Below, piece after piece: positions 17,458 through 27,184 of a stretch of DNA of 64,000 bases; position 1 is the stretch's first letter; every line of letters begins with the position of its first letter. This stretch comes from Stieleria bergensis. GTDB taxonomy: Bacteria; Planctomycetota; Planctomycetia; Pirellulales; Pirellulaceae. The notes below the pieces were generated by a model. It was not told where the DNA came from and did not search any database. It was given only the letters and a program-made list of their open reading frames with translations. The stretch is taken from NCBI GenBank assembly GCA_007745635.1, contig CP036272.1, positions 5,974,816 through 6,038,815 of the forward strand. The letters run 5' to 3'. The position numbers and the translations under genes are program-made.

Positions 17458-20400
17458 ATGTCGATCCCACCGACCGAATTTTTCAATCGCCTCATCCAGG
17501 TTGGATTCACCGACCTGGCAGCATGTCAGCAATTGTCCGCACAGATTCAGGCTGATGTGGGCACGGACACGTCCGCCATTGCCCAGCGTCTGATTCAACA
17601 GGGAACATTAACGGCTTATCAAGCCGGCCTGCTGCTGAGCGACAGCCCGATGTCGCTGCGCGTCGGCGACTTCATTTCACGCAATGATCAACCGACGCAA
17701 CCCTTGGATTATTGGCTTCCCAGCCAGAGCTGCGTGTCGGCCGAAACGCCACAGCCGCGTCACGGATTCCTGATGCGAGTTCCCTTACAGAGCTTGAACG
17801 AGAACCTGCGCGGGTGGATCGCAGCCCATAGCCAAATTCATGCCCCTAGCTTGCAAGGTTTTGAACTCTCCGGCGGAGCTCAATCGGCAGATCAAACGGT
17901 GATGATTTTCACACCGCTTCCCGATGGTGCCAGTCTATTCAATGTCCTGCAGAACAAGCCACAGCTAAGCGCTCGCAAAACGGTTCGCATCGGAGTGGAC
18001 ATTGCAACGGCTTTACATGCCATGCACCACGATGGGACCGTGGCAATTCCACATGGTGCCGTTTCAGCCGATCACGTCTGGGTGAACGCCAAAGGACATG
18101 GTTGCCTGCTCCGCGACCCCTCGTCCCCTGCTCGATCACCGTTGGCTGACTGGTCGACCAGTTGGATCACGCGGATGGAACACCCCGCCTTGCATGCCGC
18201 CCCCGAGCTTGCCAACGCTGCCCATCAACCGACTCCCAAGAGCGACATTTATTCGCTCAGCTGCCTGCTGTTCCAAATCTACATCGGACGTGCCCCCTTT
18301 TCCGGGAACGACGTCGCCGCGCTGATGCGCAGCCACGCCGAAACCGCGCCACCGGAAATCGAACAAGCAATCAACGCCGGTGCCCAAGGCAATCCAATCT
18401 TGCGCGTCCTGGCCTGCGCTATGTCCAAGGACCCCGCTGCACGGTTTGAGTCCGCCGAGGCTTTTTCGGTGGCCTTGCAACGAGCCGGCGAACTGGTCGC
18501 GCAGTCTCCGCAATCCGCACCAGCCACTGCACCAACAAGTCCAGCTGCCACCGCAAGCCCGGCAGCGCCGATGCCACCGGCTCCAGCAACGCCAACCCAA
18601 TCCGCTGCGGCAAGCCAAACGGTGGCAACACCAAGCCCAGCACCGCCAAGCGAAACATCGCCAAGCCCACCAGCAGCAAAGCAAACGGCAGCAGCACCAG
18701 CACAAACAACGCCGGCTCCTGCGCCCCGATCCACTGCATCTCAGACGGCCCCTCCTCAAGCGACGGCCAAAACACCGGCCGCAAGCCAGCCTGCACCAGC
18801 TGCTCCCGCCAGCACCGCGGCGACTGCGGCTCCCACACCGCCGGCGGCGCCTCCGGTGGCCCCTGCCTCGGCGGCACCCAGCGATGAGGACGACGAACCA
18901 CAGCGACCGCGTCGCCGCCGTCGCAAACGCTCCAACCGCGTCCCCTTATTGATCGGCATGCTGGCCGTCCCCATGGTGCTGCTCACCGTTGCAGTGATTT
19001 TAAATGGTGTTGGCCAGAAAACCGTCGAAGCTCCCAAGCCAACACTCGGCGATTTAAACCGGGTTCCGCCGGTGACCAGAAAACCCGAGAACACGCCGAA
19101 GACGAATCCCGTCAACGCATCAGTCAACGGTTTCCAAGTCACCGAAAGTGATCGCCTATTATGGGTGCCACCGTATCCAGCAGACACCAAGCCATCGTCG
19201 CTGGCTTTGCTGCCGCCGGGTCCCGCGATGATCATCACTGTCCCTTTATCAGACTGGGTGCAGTCACCGGCAGCGTCACCGCTGCGAACGACCTTTGCCC
19301 CAGAACTTGACCGCTGGGTGCAAATGGTTGAAAAGCGTGCCGGCGTCCAGGCATCGGAGATCAAACGTTGCACCGCCGCATTTTACAAAGGCCCCAAAAC
19401 GGGCTGGCCGGAGGTTGCCTTGGCAATTGAACTGACCGGCCCGAAAGACGCCAAAACACTTTTCGAGACGTGGAAAACCCAGGAAGTCATGTTTGAGGGT
19501 GTCACGATGCACGTCGGCGCAGGCGAACGCGCCGACGGCTACTTCGTTGGCGGTGGCGAGAAAGGGAAACCGCCAGCGGATGGCGTCTCTGCCTTTGCGA
19601 TTGCCCCTGGCAAGCAGATCGAGGAAGTCGCCAAGAACGAAGGTGGCGCCATTCCGCTCGCTCGCAGCTTGCAATCACTTTGGGATAGCAGTTCCCAGGA
19701 AGCCAATCTGGTTGCCTTGGTCACACCAAACTTTCTGTTTGCTGACGGCCGTGAAATGCTGGCCAATAGCGTGCCGGAGTTTGTCCCAATTCTCAAGGGC
19801 TGGCTGATACCGGATGTTGCTGCCGCCTCGATTTCCATCCACACACAATCGGACACGGTGTACGTTGAACTTCGTGAAGCTGCCAGCGGCACCTCCACCC
19901 CAGCGTCGCTACTGGAAAGTCTGCGGAATCAAATCACCACCTGGCCTGACTGGGGTAACCAGTTCATTGTCAGTGCGGTTCCGGATGCCTCGTGGCGATT
20001 GCTGGCCAGCAAGTTGCCAGGCATGCTTCAGTTTGTCGGAGACCATACCCGCAGCACCATCATCAACCAACAAGTGGTCGCTTCGTTCTACTTGCCCAGC
20101 GACGCTGGAGCACAGGTCGCTCTGGGAACGTTTCTGGCCATGAACACGCCTGCGGGCAGTGTTGCTGCAGCACAACCTGCGGCACCGCAAAAAGCGCTGA
20201 CGGTGGACGAAATGTTGAATCGCCCGATGAGCATTGCCTTTGTGCAACTCTCGTTACAGTTTGCGATCGATGCGGTCGGCGAAGAGTTCGCCAGCGGACT
20301 TCCTGATGGCACCAAGATGCCAAACATGAAAATCATTGGCGGTGATCTGCAGCTAAACGGGATCACTCAAAACCAACAGATCCGCGACTTTGAAGAAAAC

Positions 20401-20613
20401 AACGTGCCGCTGCGAGATGTCTTGACCAAGATCGTTCGGGGAGCCAACCCAGACAAGACCGCGACGGGCCCTGACGACCCCAAACAAGCACTGCTTTGGG
20501 TCGTCAATCCCGTTGGCAAACCGCCGGCTGAAACCGAAATTCTGATCACCACACGAGACGCAGCCCAGAAAAAGGGCTACGTCTTGCCGAAGGAATTTCA
20601 GCTCAAGGAATAG
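17458..20613 (+). CDS. Membrane-anchored Ser/Thr pseudokinase with large C-terminal domain
   Basis: A 1051-residue protein. Residues 1-~340 resemble planctomycete Ser/Thr kinases: the N-terminal module LIQQGTLTAYQAGLLL, then a kinase C-lobe with HAAPELANAAHQPTPKSDIY (the APE loop and conserved Asp). Catalytic parts are missing: the HRDLKxxN loop reads HGAVSADHVWVN, no DFG is present and no VAIK lysine or glycine loop is seen. Residues ~350-470 are an Ala/Pro/Thr-rich linker, followed by an Arg-rich patch (RPRRRRRKRSNR) and a membrane helix at ~496-515. The remaining ~530 residues should lie outside the cytoplasm and are unrecognised, ending in a DNA-uptake/STN-like stretch (NNVPLRDVLTKIV). 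It probably binds rather than phosphorylates. Confidence 0.8.
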   Translation: MSIPPTEFFNRLIQVGFTDLAACQQLSAQIQADVGTDTSAIAQRLIQQGTLTAYQAGLLLSDSPMSLRVGDFISRNDQPTQPLDYWLPSQSCVSAETPQPRHGFLMRVPLQSLNENLRGWIAAHSQIHAPSLQGFELSGGAQSADQTVMIFTPLPDGASLFNVLQNKPQLSARKTVRIGVDIATALHAMHHDGTVAIPHGAVSADHVWVNAKGHGCLLRDPSSPARSPLADWSTSWITRMEHPALHAAPELANAAHQPTPKSDIYSLSCLLFQIYIGRAPFSGNDVAALMRSHAETAPPEIEQAINAGAQGNPILRVLACAMSKDPAARFESAEAFSVALQRAGELVAQSPQSAPATAPTSPAATASPAAPMPPAPATPTQSAAASQTVATPSPAPPSETSPSPPAAKQTAAAPAQTTPAPAPRSTASQTAPPQATAKTPAASQPAPAAPASTAATAAPTPPAAPPVAPASAAPSDEDDEPQRPRRRRRKRSNRVPLLIGMLAVPMVLLTVAVILNGVGQKTVEAPKPTLGDLNRVPPVTRKPENTPKTNPVNASVNGFQVTESDRLLWVPPYPADTKPSSLALLPPGPAMIITVPLSDWVQSPAASPLRTTFAPELDRWVQMVEKRAGVQASEIKRCTAAFYKGPKTGWPEVALAIELTGPKDAKTLFETWKTQEVMFEGVTMHVGAGERADGYFVGGGEKGKPPADGVSAFAIAPGKQIEEVAKNEGGAIPLARSLQSLWDSSSQEANLVALVTPNFLFADGREMLANSVPEFVPILKGWLIPDVAAASISIHTQSDTVYVELREAASGTSTPASLLESLRNQITTWPDWGNQFIVSAVPDASWRLLASKLPGMLQFVGDHTRSTIINQQVVASFYLPSDAGAQVALGTFLAMNTPAGSVAAAQPAAPQKALTVDEMLNRPMSIAFVQLSLQFAIDAVGEEFASGLPDGTKMPNMKIIGGDLQLNGITQNQQIRDFEENNVPLRDVLTKIVRGANPDKTATGPDDPKQALLWVVNPVGKPPAETEILITTRDAAQKKGYVLPKEFQLKE

Positions 20614-20619
20614 CAGCGA

Positions 20620-22011
20620 TTAAGCGCTGTGAATCGCACGATTATCGACTGCCAGTGCCGCTTCATGCACAGCTTCTGCGAGCGTCGGGTGAGCATGGCA
20701 GGTGCGAGCGATGTCCTCGCTGCTGGCGCCAAATTCCATCGCCGCAGCCGCTTCGGCGATCAAGTCCCCGGCGCGAGCGCCAATGATGTGCACACCCAAG
20801 ACACGATCGGTCTTGGCGTCCGCGAGAATCTTGACGCGTCCCTCGGGTTCTCCCAGGGTTCGAGCGCGACCATTGGCTCCGAACACTCCGACACCTTTTC
20901 GGTAGTCAACACCGTCCGCTTTGAGCTCGTCTTCCATCTTGCCGACACTGGCGATTTCAGGATGGGTATAGACAATCGCTGGAATCACATCGTAATTGCA
21001 GTGTGACGCCATGCCCACCATCCGCTCCGCACAGACGATGCCTTCTTCCATGGCTTTGTGAGCCAGCATGGCTCCACCAATGCAGTCACCCACGGCGTAA
21101 ACGTTCTCGACATTCGTTTCGAAGTTTTCGTTGACGGGGATGAAGCCGCGTTGATCGAGTTCCAATCCAATCGATTCCAAATTCAAATTATCCGTCGCGG
21201 GGCGTCGCCCTGTGGCCAGCAGCACGCGATCGCATTCGATCGGATCTGAGTCTTGGACTTCGACTAGGCAACCATCACCTTGAACCTTAGCGGATTTCAC
21301 AAAGGTCTTGGTATGCACTTTGATGCCTTGACGCTTAAATTGCCGCGCGGCCAAGTTTGCCATTTCGGAATCAATGCCTGGAAAGATTCGATCGCTTGCT
21401 TCCAAGACGATGGTTTCGCTTCCCAAGCGATTCCAAACACTGCCGAGTTCCATCCCGATATAGCCACCACCGATCACGACCAGTCGCTTGGGCACTTCGG
21501 GGAAACTCAATGCGGTCGTGCTGTTACCGATTCGATCGCCGTCTTCCTCCACCCCTCGCAGCGAAGCCGGCACACTGCCGGTGCAAAGCAGAATCCGATC
21601 CGCTTCGATGATCACGGGCTCGTCACCTTGGACTTCCACGGATTGCCCGTCACGCAGTTTGCCACGGCCGCGATATCCGGTGACTTTGTTTTTCTTAAAC
21701 AGCATGTCAATGCCGCCGGTGAGCGTGTCCACAATCTTCGCTTTGCGATTCATCATCGCCTCAAGATCCAACGACAGTCCGTCAAAGGCCATGCCGTGCT
21801 CGGCAAAGCGATGCTGGGCCTCTTCATAAAGATGGCTTGATTCCAACAACGCCTTGCTGGGGATGCATCCCACGCGAAGACACGTGCCGCCAAAACGACT
21901 GTTTTCGTCAATGCAAGCCGCATCAAAACCCAACTGTGCAGCACGGATGGCTGCCACGTATCCCGCTGGGCCACCGCCCACCACTACCAATTCATGTCGA
22001 ACCGTTTTCAT
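20620..22011 (-). CDS. lpdA: Dihydrolipoyl dehydrogenase (E3)
   Basis: FAD-dependent E3 subunit of 2-oxoacid dehydrogenase complexes and the glycine cleavage system; reoxidises dihydrolipoamide with NAD+. The 463-residue protein has the FAD motif VVGGGPAGYVAA at the N-terminus, the redox disulphide in GGTCLRVGCIPSKALL, the NAD motif VIGGGYIGMELG, the second FAD motif VYAVGDCIGG, and the C-terminal HAHPTLAEAVHEA with the catalytic His-Glu pair. All key residues are intact. It stands alone, tail to tail with the pseudokinase six bases away, so its E1/E2 partners are elsewhere. Confidence 0.96.
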   Translation of the reverse strand: MKTVRHELVVVGGGPAGYVAAIRAAQLGFDAACIDENSRFGGTCLRVGCIPSKALLESSHLYEEAQHRFAEHGMAFDGLSLDLEAMMNRKAKIVDTLTGGIDMLFKKNKVTGYRGRGKLRDGQSVEVQGDEPVIIEADRILLCTGSVPASLRGVEEDGDRIGNSTTALSFPEVPKRLVVIGGGYIGMELGSVWNRLGSETIVLEASDRIFPGIDSEMANLAARQFKRQGIKVHTKTFVKSAKVQGDGCLVEVQDSDPIECDRVLLATGRRPATDNLNLESIGLELDQRGFIPVNENFETNVENVYAVGDCIGGAMLAHKAMEEGIVCAERMVGMASHCNYDVIPAIVYTHPEIASVGKMEDELKADGVDYRKGVGVFGANGRARTLGEPEGRVKILADAKTDRVLGVHIIGARAGDLIAEAAAAMEFGASSEDIARTCHAHPTLAEAVHEAALAVDNRAIHSA

Positions 22012-22740
22012 TTGTTTCGCTGCTTGGTTTGATCAAGTATTTCGAAGCTGTTGTTCGCTGGAACCCAGTACACTCTGGGCAGCCAAGTCACCGGTTGAGA
22101 GCATGTGAATGAATGAAGCCCCGCCTTTGAGCCACACCATGAAGCGTCATCCGCGGCCATGTTCGCCGCCGTCCATCGTTGAGTGGAACGTGTTGAAACG
22201 AGCTGTTCAATCACCGGGGCCTCCAGCAAGCCCATGGACTCACCGCGGCACCCCGCAGCCACTTCTCTCATCGCCTGAAACAATCATACCCTCAGGCCAA
22301 GAATAAATGACAGGCCCACCGGGTGAACGGTCAGCGACGAATCGTCATTCTCGCGCCACACAGACGCTTTGACCCAAGCAACTGGCGCGACCAGGAAACG
22401 GTCATGGCGTTGGCGAACGTCACCAGGGCGGTGGCGATTGGCAACGTGATGTCACCGGTTGATCCACTGCTGGACGATGGATGTGGCTTGATGCAGACAT
22501 GGCAAACTGTCGCAGCCAATGGAGCTGACAGCCATCCAAGCAGCGGTTGCCACGCGATGGAATTGCCTGCGTCCACCGCCGCGGCCATTGACGTCAGGCG
22601 AGGGGCAGACCAGAACTACACCTTCAGCTGGACGTGACAATATCCATCAAATCGCTGCGACGCGTGTTTTTCACGAAGACTTTACGATTTGACGGGATCT
22701 ATTCTCGGGAGAACTCTGCGAGAATTGCACAGTTCACTAC
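22012..22740. other. Divergent intergenic region
   Basis: About 730 bases between lpdA (minus) and the YbhN-like gene (plus). Short frames on both strands have unlikely compositions. No RNA gene, palindrome with T-run or repeat recognised. Promoters for both genes should be at the two ends. Confidence 0.45.
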
Positions 22741-23892
22741 TTGGTGTTTGACTCCGCGCCTCGGCTCACTTCCCCGCCCGTGAAACAGCTCCGCGAAAAA
22801 CTACCGCTCCTGCGCAAGCTGATTGGTCCTGCATTTGCGACCATCATGTTTGTGCTGGCCATGCGTTTGCTACTCAATGAGTTAAAAAACGTAACGTGGG
22901 AGGAATTCCGCCTGGGCATGAGCAACGTCCCCATCGCTCAGATCTTCATGGCCGCTCTGCTGGTGGCGATGAACTATGTGTTGCTGATCGCCTATGACTT
23001 GCTGGGCCTGCGTTACATCGCACGTTCCGTTCCCGTTCGCCGCGTCTCGTTGGTGTCCGTTTCCAGTTTTTCACTGGGCAACAATCTGGGCACGATTCTG
23101 GCTGCTTCTCCGATCCGGTTTCGATTCTATACACAGTGGGGCCTGTCGCCCGGACATGTCTTGGCCTTGATCTCTGTCATCGGCGTGACCTTCTGGAGCG
23201 GCTGGATTTTCATCAGCGGACTGGTGCTCTCCAGCGTGCCCTTGCAGTTGCCAGAAAAAGTCAAGCTGCCGCTCGATTCACAAACGCTGGGATGGGTGCT
23301 GATCGGGATCGCCGTGGTTTACATCTGCATCTGCGTGTTTTGGCGAAAGCCATGGCCGATTGGCAAGATGCACCTGCGTCCTCCTCGGCCCGGTTTGATG
23401 TTTGCTCAAGCATCGGTCGCCGCCATCGACTTACTGATCTCCGCAACTGCGCTGTACTTGGTCTTGCCCGAAGGCGCGCAAGTTCCGTTCTCGCTGGTGT
23501 TGGCGGCGTACTTGGTGGCCATGGGAGCGGCGGTGCTTTCCCAGATTCCCGGCGGCTTAGGAATCTTGGATGTGATTCTGCTGACGCTGCTCAAAGACGC
23601 TTCGGAAAACTCCGTCGTTGCATCGATCTTGATCTTTCGCATCCTATATTACTGGCTGCCGCTGATGGTGGGCATGTCGTTATTGGTGGGATACGAAATC
23701 ATGGGCGGCGTCAAACAAGCGAGCCGGGCGAAAGCCCTGACCAGTGACGTCAGCGATGCCGAAAAGAAGCTGCCCGTTCAGGAACGCCATCCACGGGAAG
23801 ACGAGGACGACGCGGCAACTGCGGATGATCGCCCTGCCCCCCCTGCAGATTCCAACGACAACCCCAGCCATCAGCCACCTCCCGATGATTGA
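22741..23892 (+). CDS. YbhN/AglD-like (UPF0104, LPG synthase TM region) membrane protein
   Basis: An integral membrane protein of about 383 residues with roughly eight hydrophobic segments. The family features are YDLLGLRYIARSVPVRRVS, the following SLGNNLGTILAASPIRFRFY and the late glycine-rich SQIPGGLGILDVILLTLLKD. Related proteins include the membrane half of MprF lysyl-phosphatidylglycerol synthases and flippase-like proteins; a role in lipid or glycolipid handling is the usual proposal. The start is TTG at 22741, or GTG at 22744 or 22780. The C-terminal ~50 residues are charged and disordered (ERHPREDEDDAATADDRPAP) and would face the cytoplasm. Confidence 0.82.
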   Translation: MVFDSAPRLTSPPVKQLREKLPLLRKLIGPAFATIMFVLAMRLLLNELKNVTWEEFRLGMSNVPIAQIFMAALLVAMNYVLLIAYDLLGLRYIARSVPVRRVSLVSVSSFSLGNNLGTILAASPIRFRFYTQWGLSPGHVLALISVIGVTFWSGWIFISGLVLSSVPLQLPEKVKLPLDSQTLGWVLIGIAVVYICICVFWRKPWPIGKMHLRPPRPGLMFAQASVAAIDLLISATALYLVLPEGAQVPFSLVLAAYLVAMGAAVLSQIPGGLGILDVILLTLLKDASENSVVASILIFRILYYWLPLMVGMSLLVGYEIMGGVKQASRAKALTSDVSDAEKKLPVQERHPREDEDDAATADDRPAPPADSNDNPSHQPPPDD

Positions 23893-24097
23893 CCCAACGG
23901 AACCGGCCTTGGAACGCTTGCCAGCAACCAGCACAGAGCCTTTGTGTTCATGCGAACCATTGCCGGATCGACGCCAAGCGGGCTGAGGGTCTGGAAAACC
24001 AAACACGAAGGCGCAGGAATCAAATCTGGTTGCGGGTATACTATCAGGATGATCTGCCACCTGCTGCCAGGGTGGCCAATCCCCTGCCTCCAACTCT

Positions 24098-27000
24098 GTG
24101 TCTGACTTCATGAAGTCACCTCTTTGCTGTCACCAAGCTCAGTCTGCCGAACCGGCGTCGGATTGCCGCACTCGTCAACGCAGCCGCTTCCGACGGTTTC
24201 GCAACATGAGCTTGCAAACGGCCATTGGTCTGTTGATGGCCTGCGCCACGTTCTCGCAGACAGCTGTGGCTCAGCAACTGCCAACCGAAGACGGTCCACC
24301 GGACTTCAATCGCCAAGTGCGACCGATCCTGGCCAAGCACTGCTATGCCTGCCATGGTATGGACGACAAGACCCGCGAAGCCGATCTGCGACTGGACACG
24401 CTGGATGGTTCGCGGCAAGCTATCGAACCCGGCGACCCCGAAGCCAGCGAAGTTTGGTTGCGCGTGATCAGCGACGACGAAGACCTGCGCATGCCACCGG
24501 CGGACGCGCACCCAGCGTTAGACCAGAACTCACGGGACATCTTAAAGCGTTGGATTGAGTCCGGTGCTGAGTATGAATTGCACTGGGCGTTACGTCCCAC
24601 TCGAACCGTCAGTGTCCCCTTAGTCAACGACAAGACCTGGCCACGCGGCCCGATCGATTGCTTTGTTCTCAGTCGTCTGGAAGCTGCAGGTTTGTCGCCA
24701 GCGTCACCAGCCGCTCCCACCGCGTTGCTTCGACGCGTCTACATGGATCTCATTGGCGTTCCCCCCACGCCGGAGCAGGCCGACCGTTTCGCTGCCGATC
24801 CCAGTGACACACACTACCAGCAGATCGTCGATCACTTGCTTGCCAGCCCTCAGTACGGCGAACGTTTCGCACGGCCATGGCTCGACCTGGCACGTTACAG
24901 CGATACCAACGGCTATGAAAAGGATCGTCCGCGAACCATTTGGCCCTACCGAAACTGGGTCATCGATGCGATCAACCAAGACATGCCCTTCGATCAATTT
25001 TCGATCGAACAACTTGCCGGTGACATGCTGCCCGATGCGACAGAGCAACAACGTATCGCGACGGGATTTCATCGCAACACGATGCTCAATGAAGAAGGCG
25101 GCATCGACCCGCTTGAGTACCGGTTCTATGCGATGGTCGACCGCGTTGCCACCACCGGCACCGTTTGGATGGGACTGACGACCGGCTGCGCCCAATGTCA
25201 CACTCACAAGTTTGATCCCATCACGCATCATGATTATTACGCGTTGATGGCTTTGATGGATAGCGCGGACGAACCGGAAATGAATGCCGATTCACCACAA
25301 GTCATCAGCCAGAGAGAGCAGATCCAAGAACAGATCGCCAACTTGGAAGAGCAGACCATCGAGCAGCTTGATCTGTTAAACGCCAAGACAGACAAACCGT
25401 CGGCATCAGCCTATGCCACTTGGAAACACCAGCAGCTTTCCCAAACCATCGCCTGGGCAACCGTTCCGCCCCAATCCATGAAGTCGACGATGCCGCGACT
25501 GGAAACGTTGGCCGATGGATCGGTCTTGGCCTCCGGTGATGCGACCAAACGCGATGTGTATACGCTGACGATGCCGCCACTTGCCACAGACGATCCTATC
25601 ACGGCGATCCGCATTGAAGCCCTCGCACATCCATCGCTACCGTCCAACGGCCCCGGCTTGGCATTCTATGAAGGCCGCCGAGGAGACTTCTTCCTCAGTG
25701 AAATCCGCATCACCACCGAACAGGGCTCCGTCGAATTGGATATCGGCAGCACCTCTGTCCCCAATGCAAAGAAAGGCAACGGCAAAACCTTCCCCGGCAA
25801 TGTGCTGGACGAAAATGGGTCCACCGGCTGGTCCATCCCCGGTGGCAGCGGCCAGAGCCATCGACTGGTGCTGCCGCTCAAGCAGGCCACGCGACTGGAT
25901 CAACCCTGGACGATTGAATTGCTGTTTGAACGCCATTACGTGGCGGGACTGGGACATTTCCGAATCGATGTGACGGGCGATAAAAACCCGGCGGCCTCTG
26001 CCTTGCCAAGCGACCTTCAATTCGAACTCGCCCAAAGCCCGCAACCACTGCCGGCGGACTTGGATCAGCAACTGGCGACACAGTACCTGCGTCTCAGCCC
26101 CGCCATGGCCGAGCAACGCAAACCGATCGACCAACTGCGACGAAGACTGCCTGGTGAAACACGCACGCTGGTGATGAAACAACGCCCCGCTGACTTCCAT
26201 CGCGAAACCATGCTGCGTCATCGTGGTGAATATTTACAAGCCCGTGAAGTGGTTCCACCACGCATTCCCACCATCTTCCAGCGTCCCCATTCAAAGCAAC
26301 CGAGCGATCGATTGGAACTTGCCCAATGGCTCGTTAGCGATGGCAATCCCTTGGTCGGCCGAGTGACCGCGAATCGCTCCTGGCGTCTCTTCTTTGGATC
26401 GGGAATCGTGCAGACTGCGGGTGACTTTGGCACTCAAAGCCTGCCGCCCACTCATCCGGATCTGATGGATTACCTCGACGCACGACTGCGTGATCGTTCG
26501 CCCCGTGGTGATGCTTGGTCTCTGAAACGATTGCATCGCGAGATCGTGCTCTCCGCAACCTATCGCCAGGCGGTGGGCTCGCCTCCGGACAGGGATCCCG
26601 ACAACCAGCTTCTGTCCGTGTTTCCTTATCACCGTTATGACGCCGAACGGATTCGTGACTCGATGTTGCGATCGGCGGGATTGCTCAGCCAGCAGGTCGG
26701 TGGCCCAAGCGTTTATCCGCCGCAGCCCAAGGCCGTTGTCGCCTTAGCCTGGGGCAATGCACCCTGGCCAGTGGCCAATGGAGCGAATCGCTATCGTCGC
26801 TCGCTGTACACATTCAGCAAACGCACCGCGCCATTCGCCGCGGCAGTGACCTTTGATGCACCATCGGGAGAACAATGTTTGGCTCGGCGTGACAGCAGCA
26901 CCACGCCCCTGCAAGCATTAACGTTACTGAACGATGCCATGTTCGTGGAAATCGCTGGCAAACTAGCCGAAGACACGCTGCGAGAATGCCGCCATCAAAC

Positions 27001-27184
27001 GCCAAATCCAAGTCCCGAACAAATCGCGAGCACCCTGTTTCGCCGCGTCCTGATTCGCCAGCCGAGCGACGATGAACTGAAGGCGTTCGTTGATTTCTTC
27101 CAACAACAGTCCCAGCATCCCAATCCTTGGATGTTGGTTGCTCGTGTGCTCTTGAACACCGACGAGGCCATTACCACGCCATGA
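24098..27184 (+). CDS. Planctomycete cytochrome-like protein (PSCyt1-DUF1549-DUF1553)
   Basis: Exported protein of up to 1028 residues; GTG at 24098 or ATG at 24206 (which gives the hydrophobic leader MSLQTAIGLLMACATFSQTA) are possible starts. The PSCyt1 domain contains a haem c motif CYACH; the DUF1549 part has a second one in TTGCAQCHTHKFDP; a middle region of ~300 residues holds a carbohydrate-binding-like beta domain (GSVELDIGSTSVPNAKKGNG); DUF1553 at the C-terminus has TANRSWRLFFGSGIVQTAGD and FDAPSGEQCLARRDSSTTPL. Such proteins are characteristic of Planctomycetes and normally pair with DUF1501 proteins. Its stop overlaps the next start (ATGA), so the two are translated together. Confidence 0.93.
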   Translation: MSDFMKSPLCCHQAQSAEPASDCRTRQRSRFRRFRNMSLQTAIGLLMACATFSQTAVAQQLPTEDGPPDFNRQVRPILAKHCYACHGMDDKTREADLRLDTLDGSRQAIEPGDPEASEVWLRVISDDEDLRMPPADAHPALDQNSRDILKRWIESGAEYELHWALRPTRTVSVPLVNDKTWPRGPIDCFVLSRLEAAGLSPASPAAPTALLRRVYMDLIGVPPTPEQADRFAADPSDTHYQQIVDHLLASPQYGERFARPWLDLARYSDTNGYEKDRPRTIWPYRNWVIDAINQDMPFDQFSIEQLAGDMLPDATEQQRIATGFHRNTMLNEEGGIDPLEYRFYAMVDRVATTGTVWMGLTTGCAQCHTHKFDPITHHDYYALMALMDSADEPEMNADSPQVISQREQIQEQIANLEEQTIEQLDLLNAKTDKPSASAYATWKHQQLSQTIAWATVPPQSMKSTMPRLETLADGSVLASGDATKRDVYTLTMPPLATDDPITAIRIEALAHPSLPSNGPGLAFYEGRRGDFFLSEIRITTEQGSVELDIGSTSVPNAKKGNGKTFPGNVLDENGSTGWSIPGGSGQSHRLVLPLKQATRLDQPWTIELLFERHYVAGLGHFRIDVTGDKNPAASALPSDLQFELAQSPQPLPADLDQQLATQYLRLSPAMAEQRKPIDQLRRRLPGETRTLVMKQRPADFHRETMLRHRGEYLQAREVVPPRIPTIFQRPHSKQPSDRLELAQWLVSDGNPLVGRVTANRSWRLFFGSGIVQTAGDFGTQSLPPTHPDLMDYLDARLRDRSPRGDAWSLKRLHREIVLSATYRQAVGSPPDRDPDNQLLSVFPYHRYDAERIRDSMLRSAGLLSQQVGGPSVYPPQPKAVVALAWGNAPWPVANGANRYRRSLYTFSKRTAPFAAAVTFDAPSGEQCLARRDSSTTPLQALTLLNDAMFVEIAGKLAEDTLRECRHQTPNPSPEQIASTLFRRVLIRQPSDDELKAFVDFFQQQSQHPNPWMLVARVLLNTDEAITTP

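Noticed and set aside
22331-22588. 85-codon minus-strand frame with hydrophobic stretches in the lpdA/YbhN gap
   Set aside because: No ribosome-binding site, and the hydrophobic parts are broken by Cys/Ser/Pro-rich stretches; it overlaps an equally unlikely frame on the other strand.
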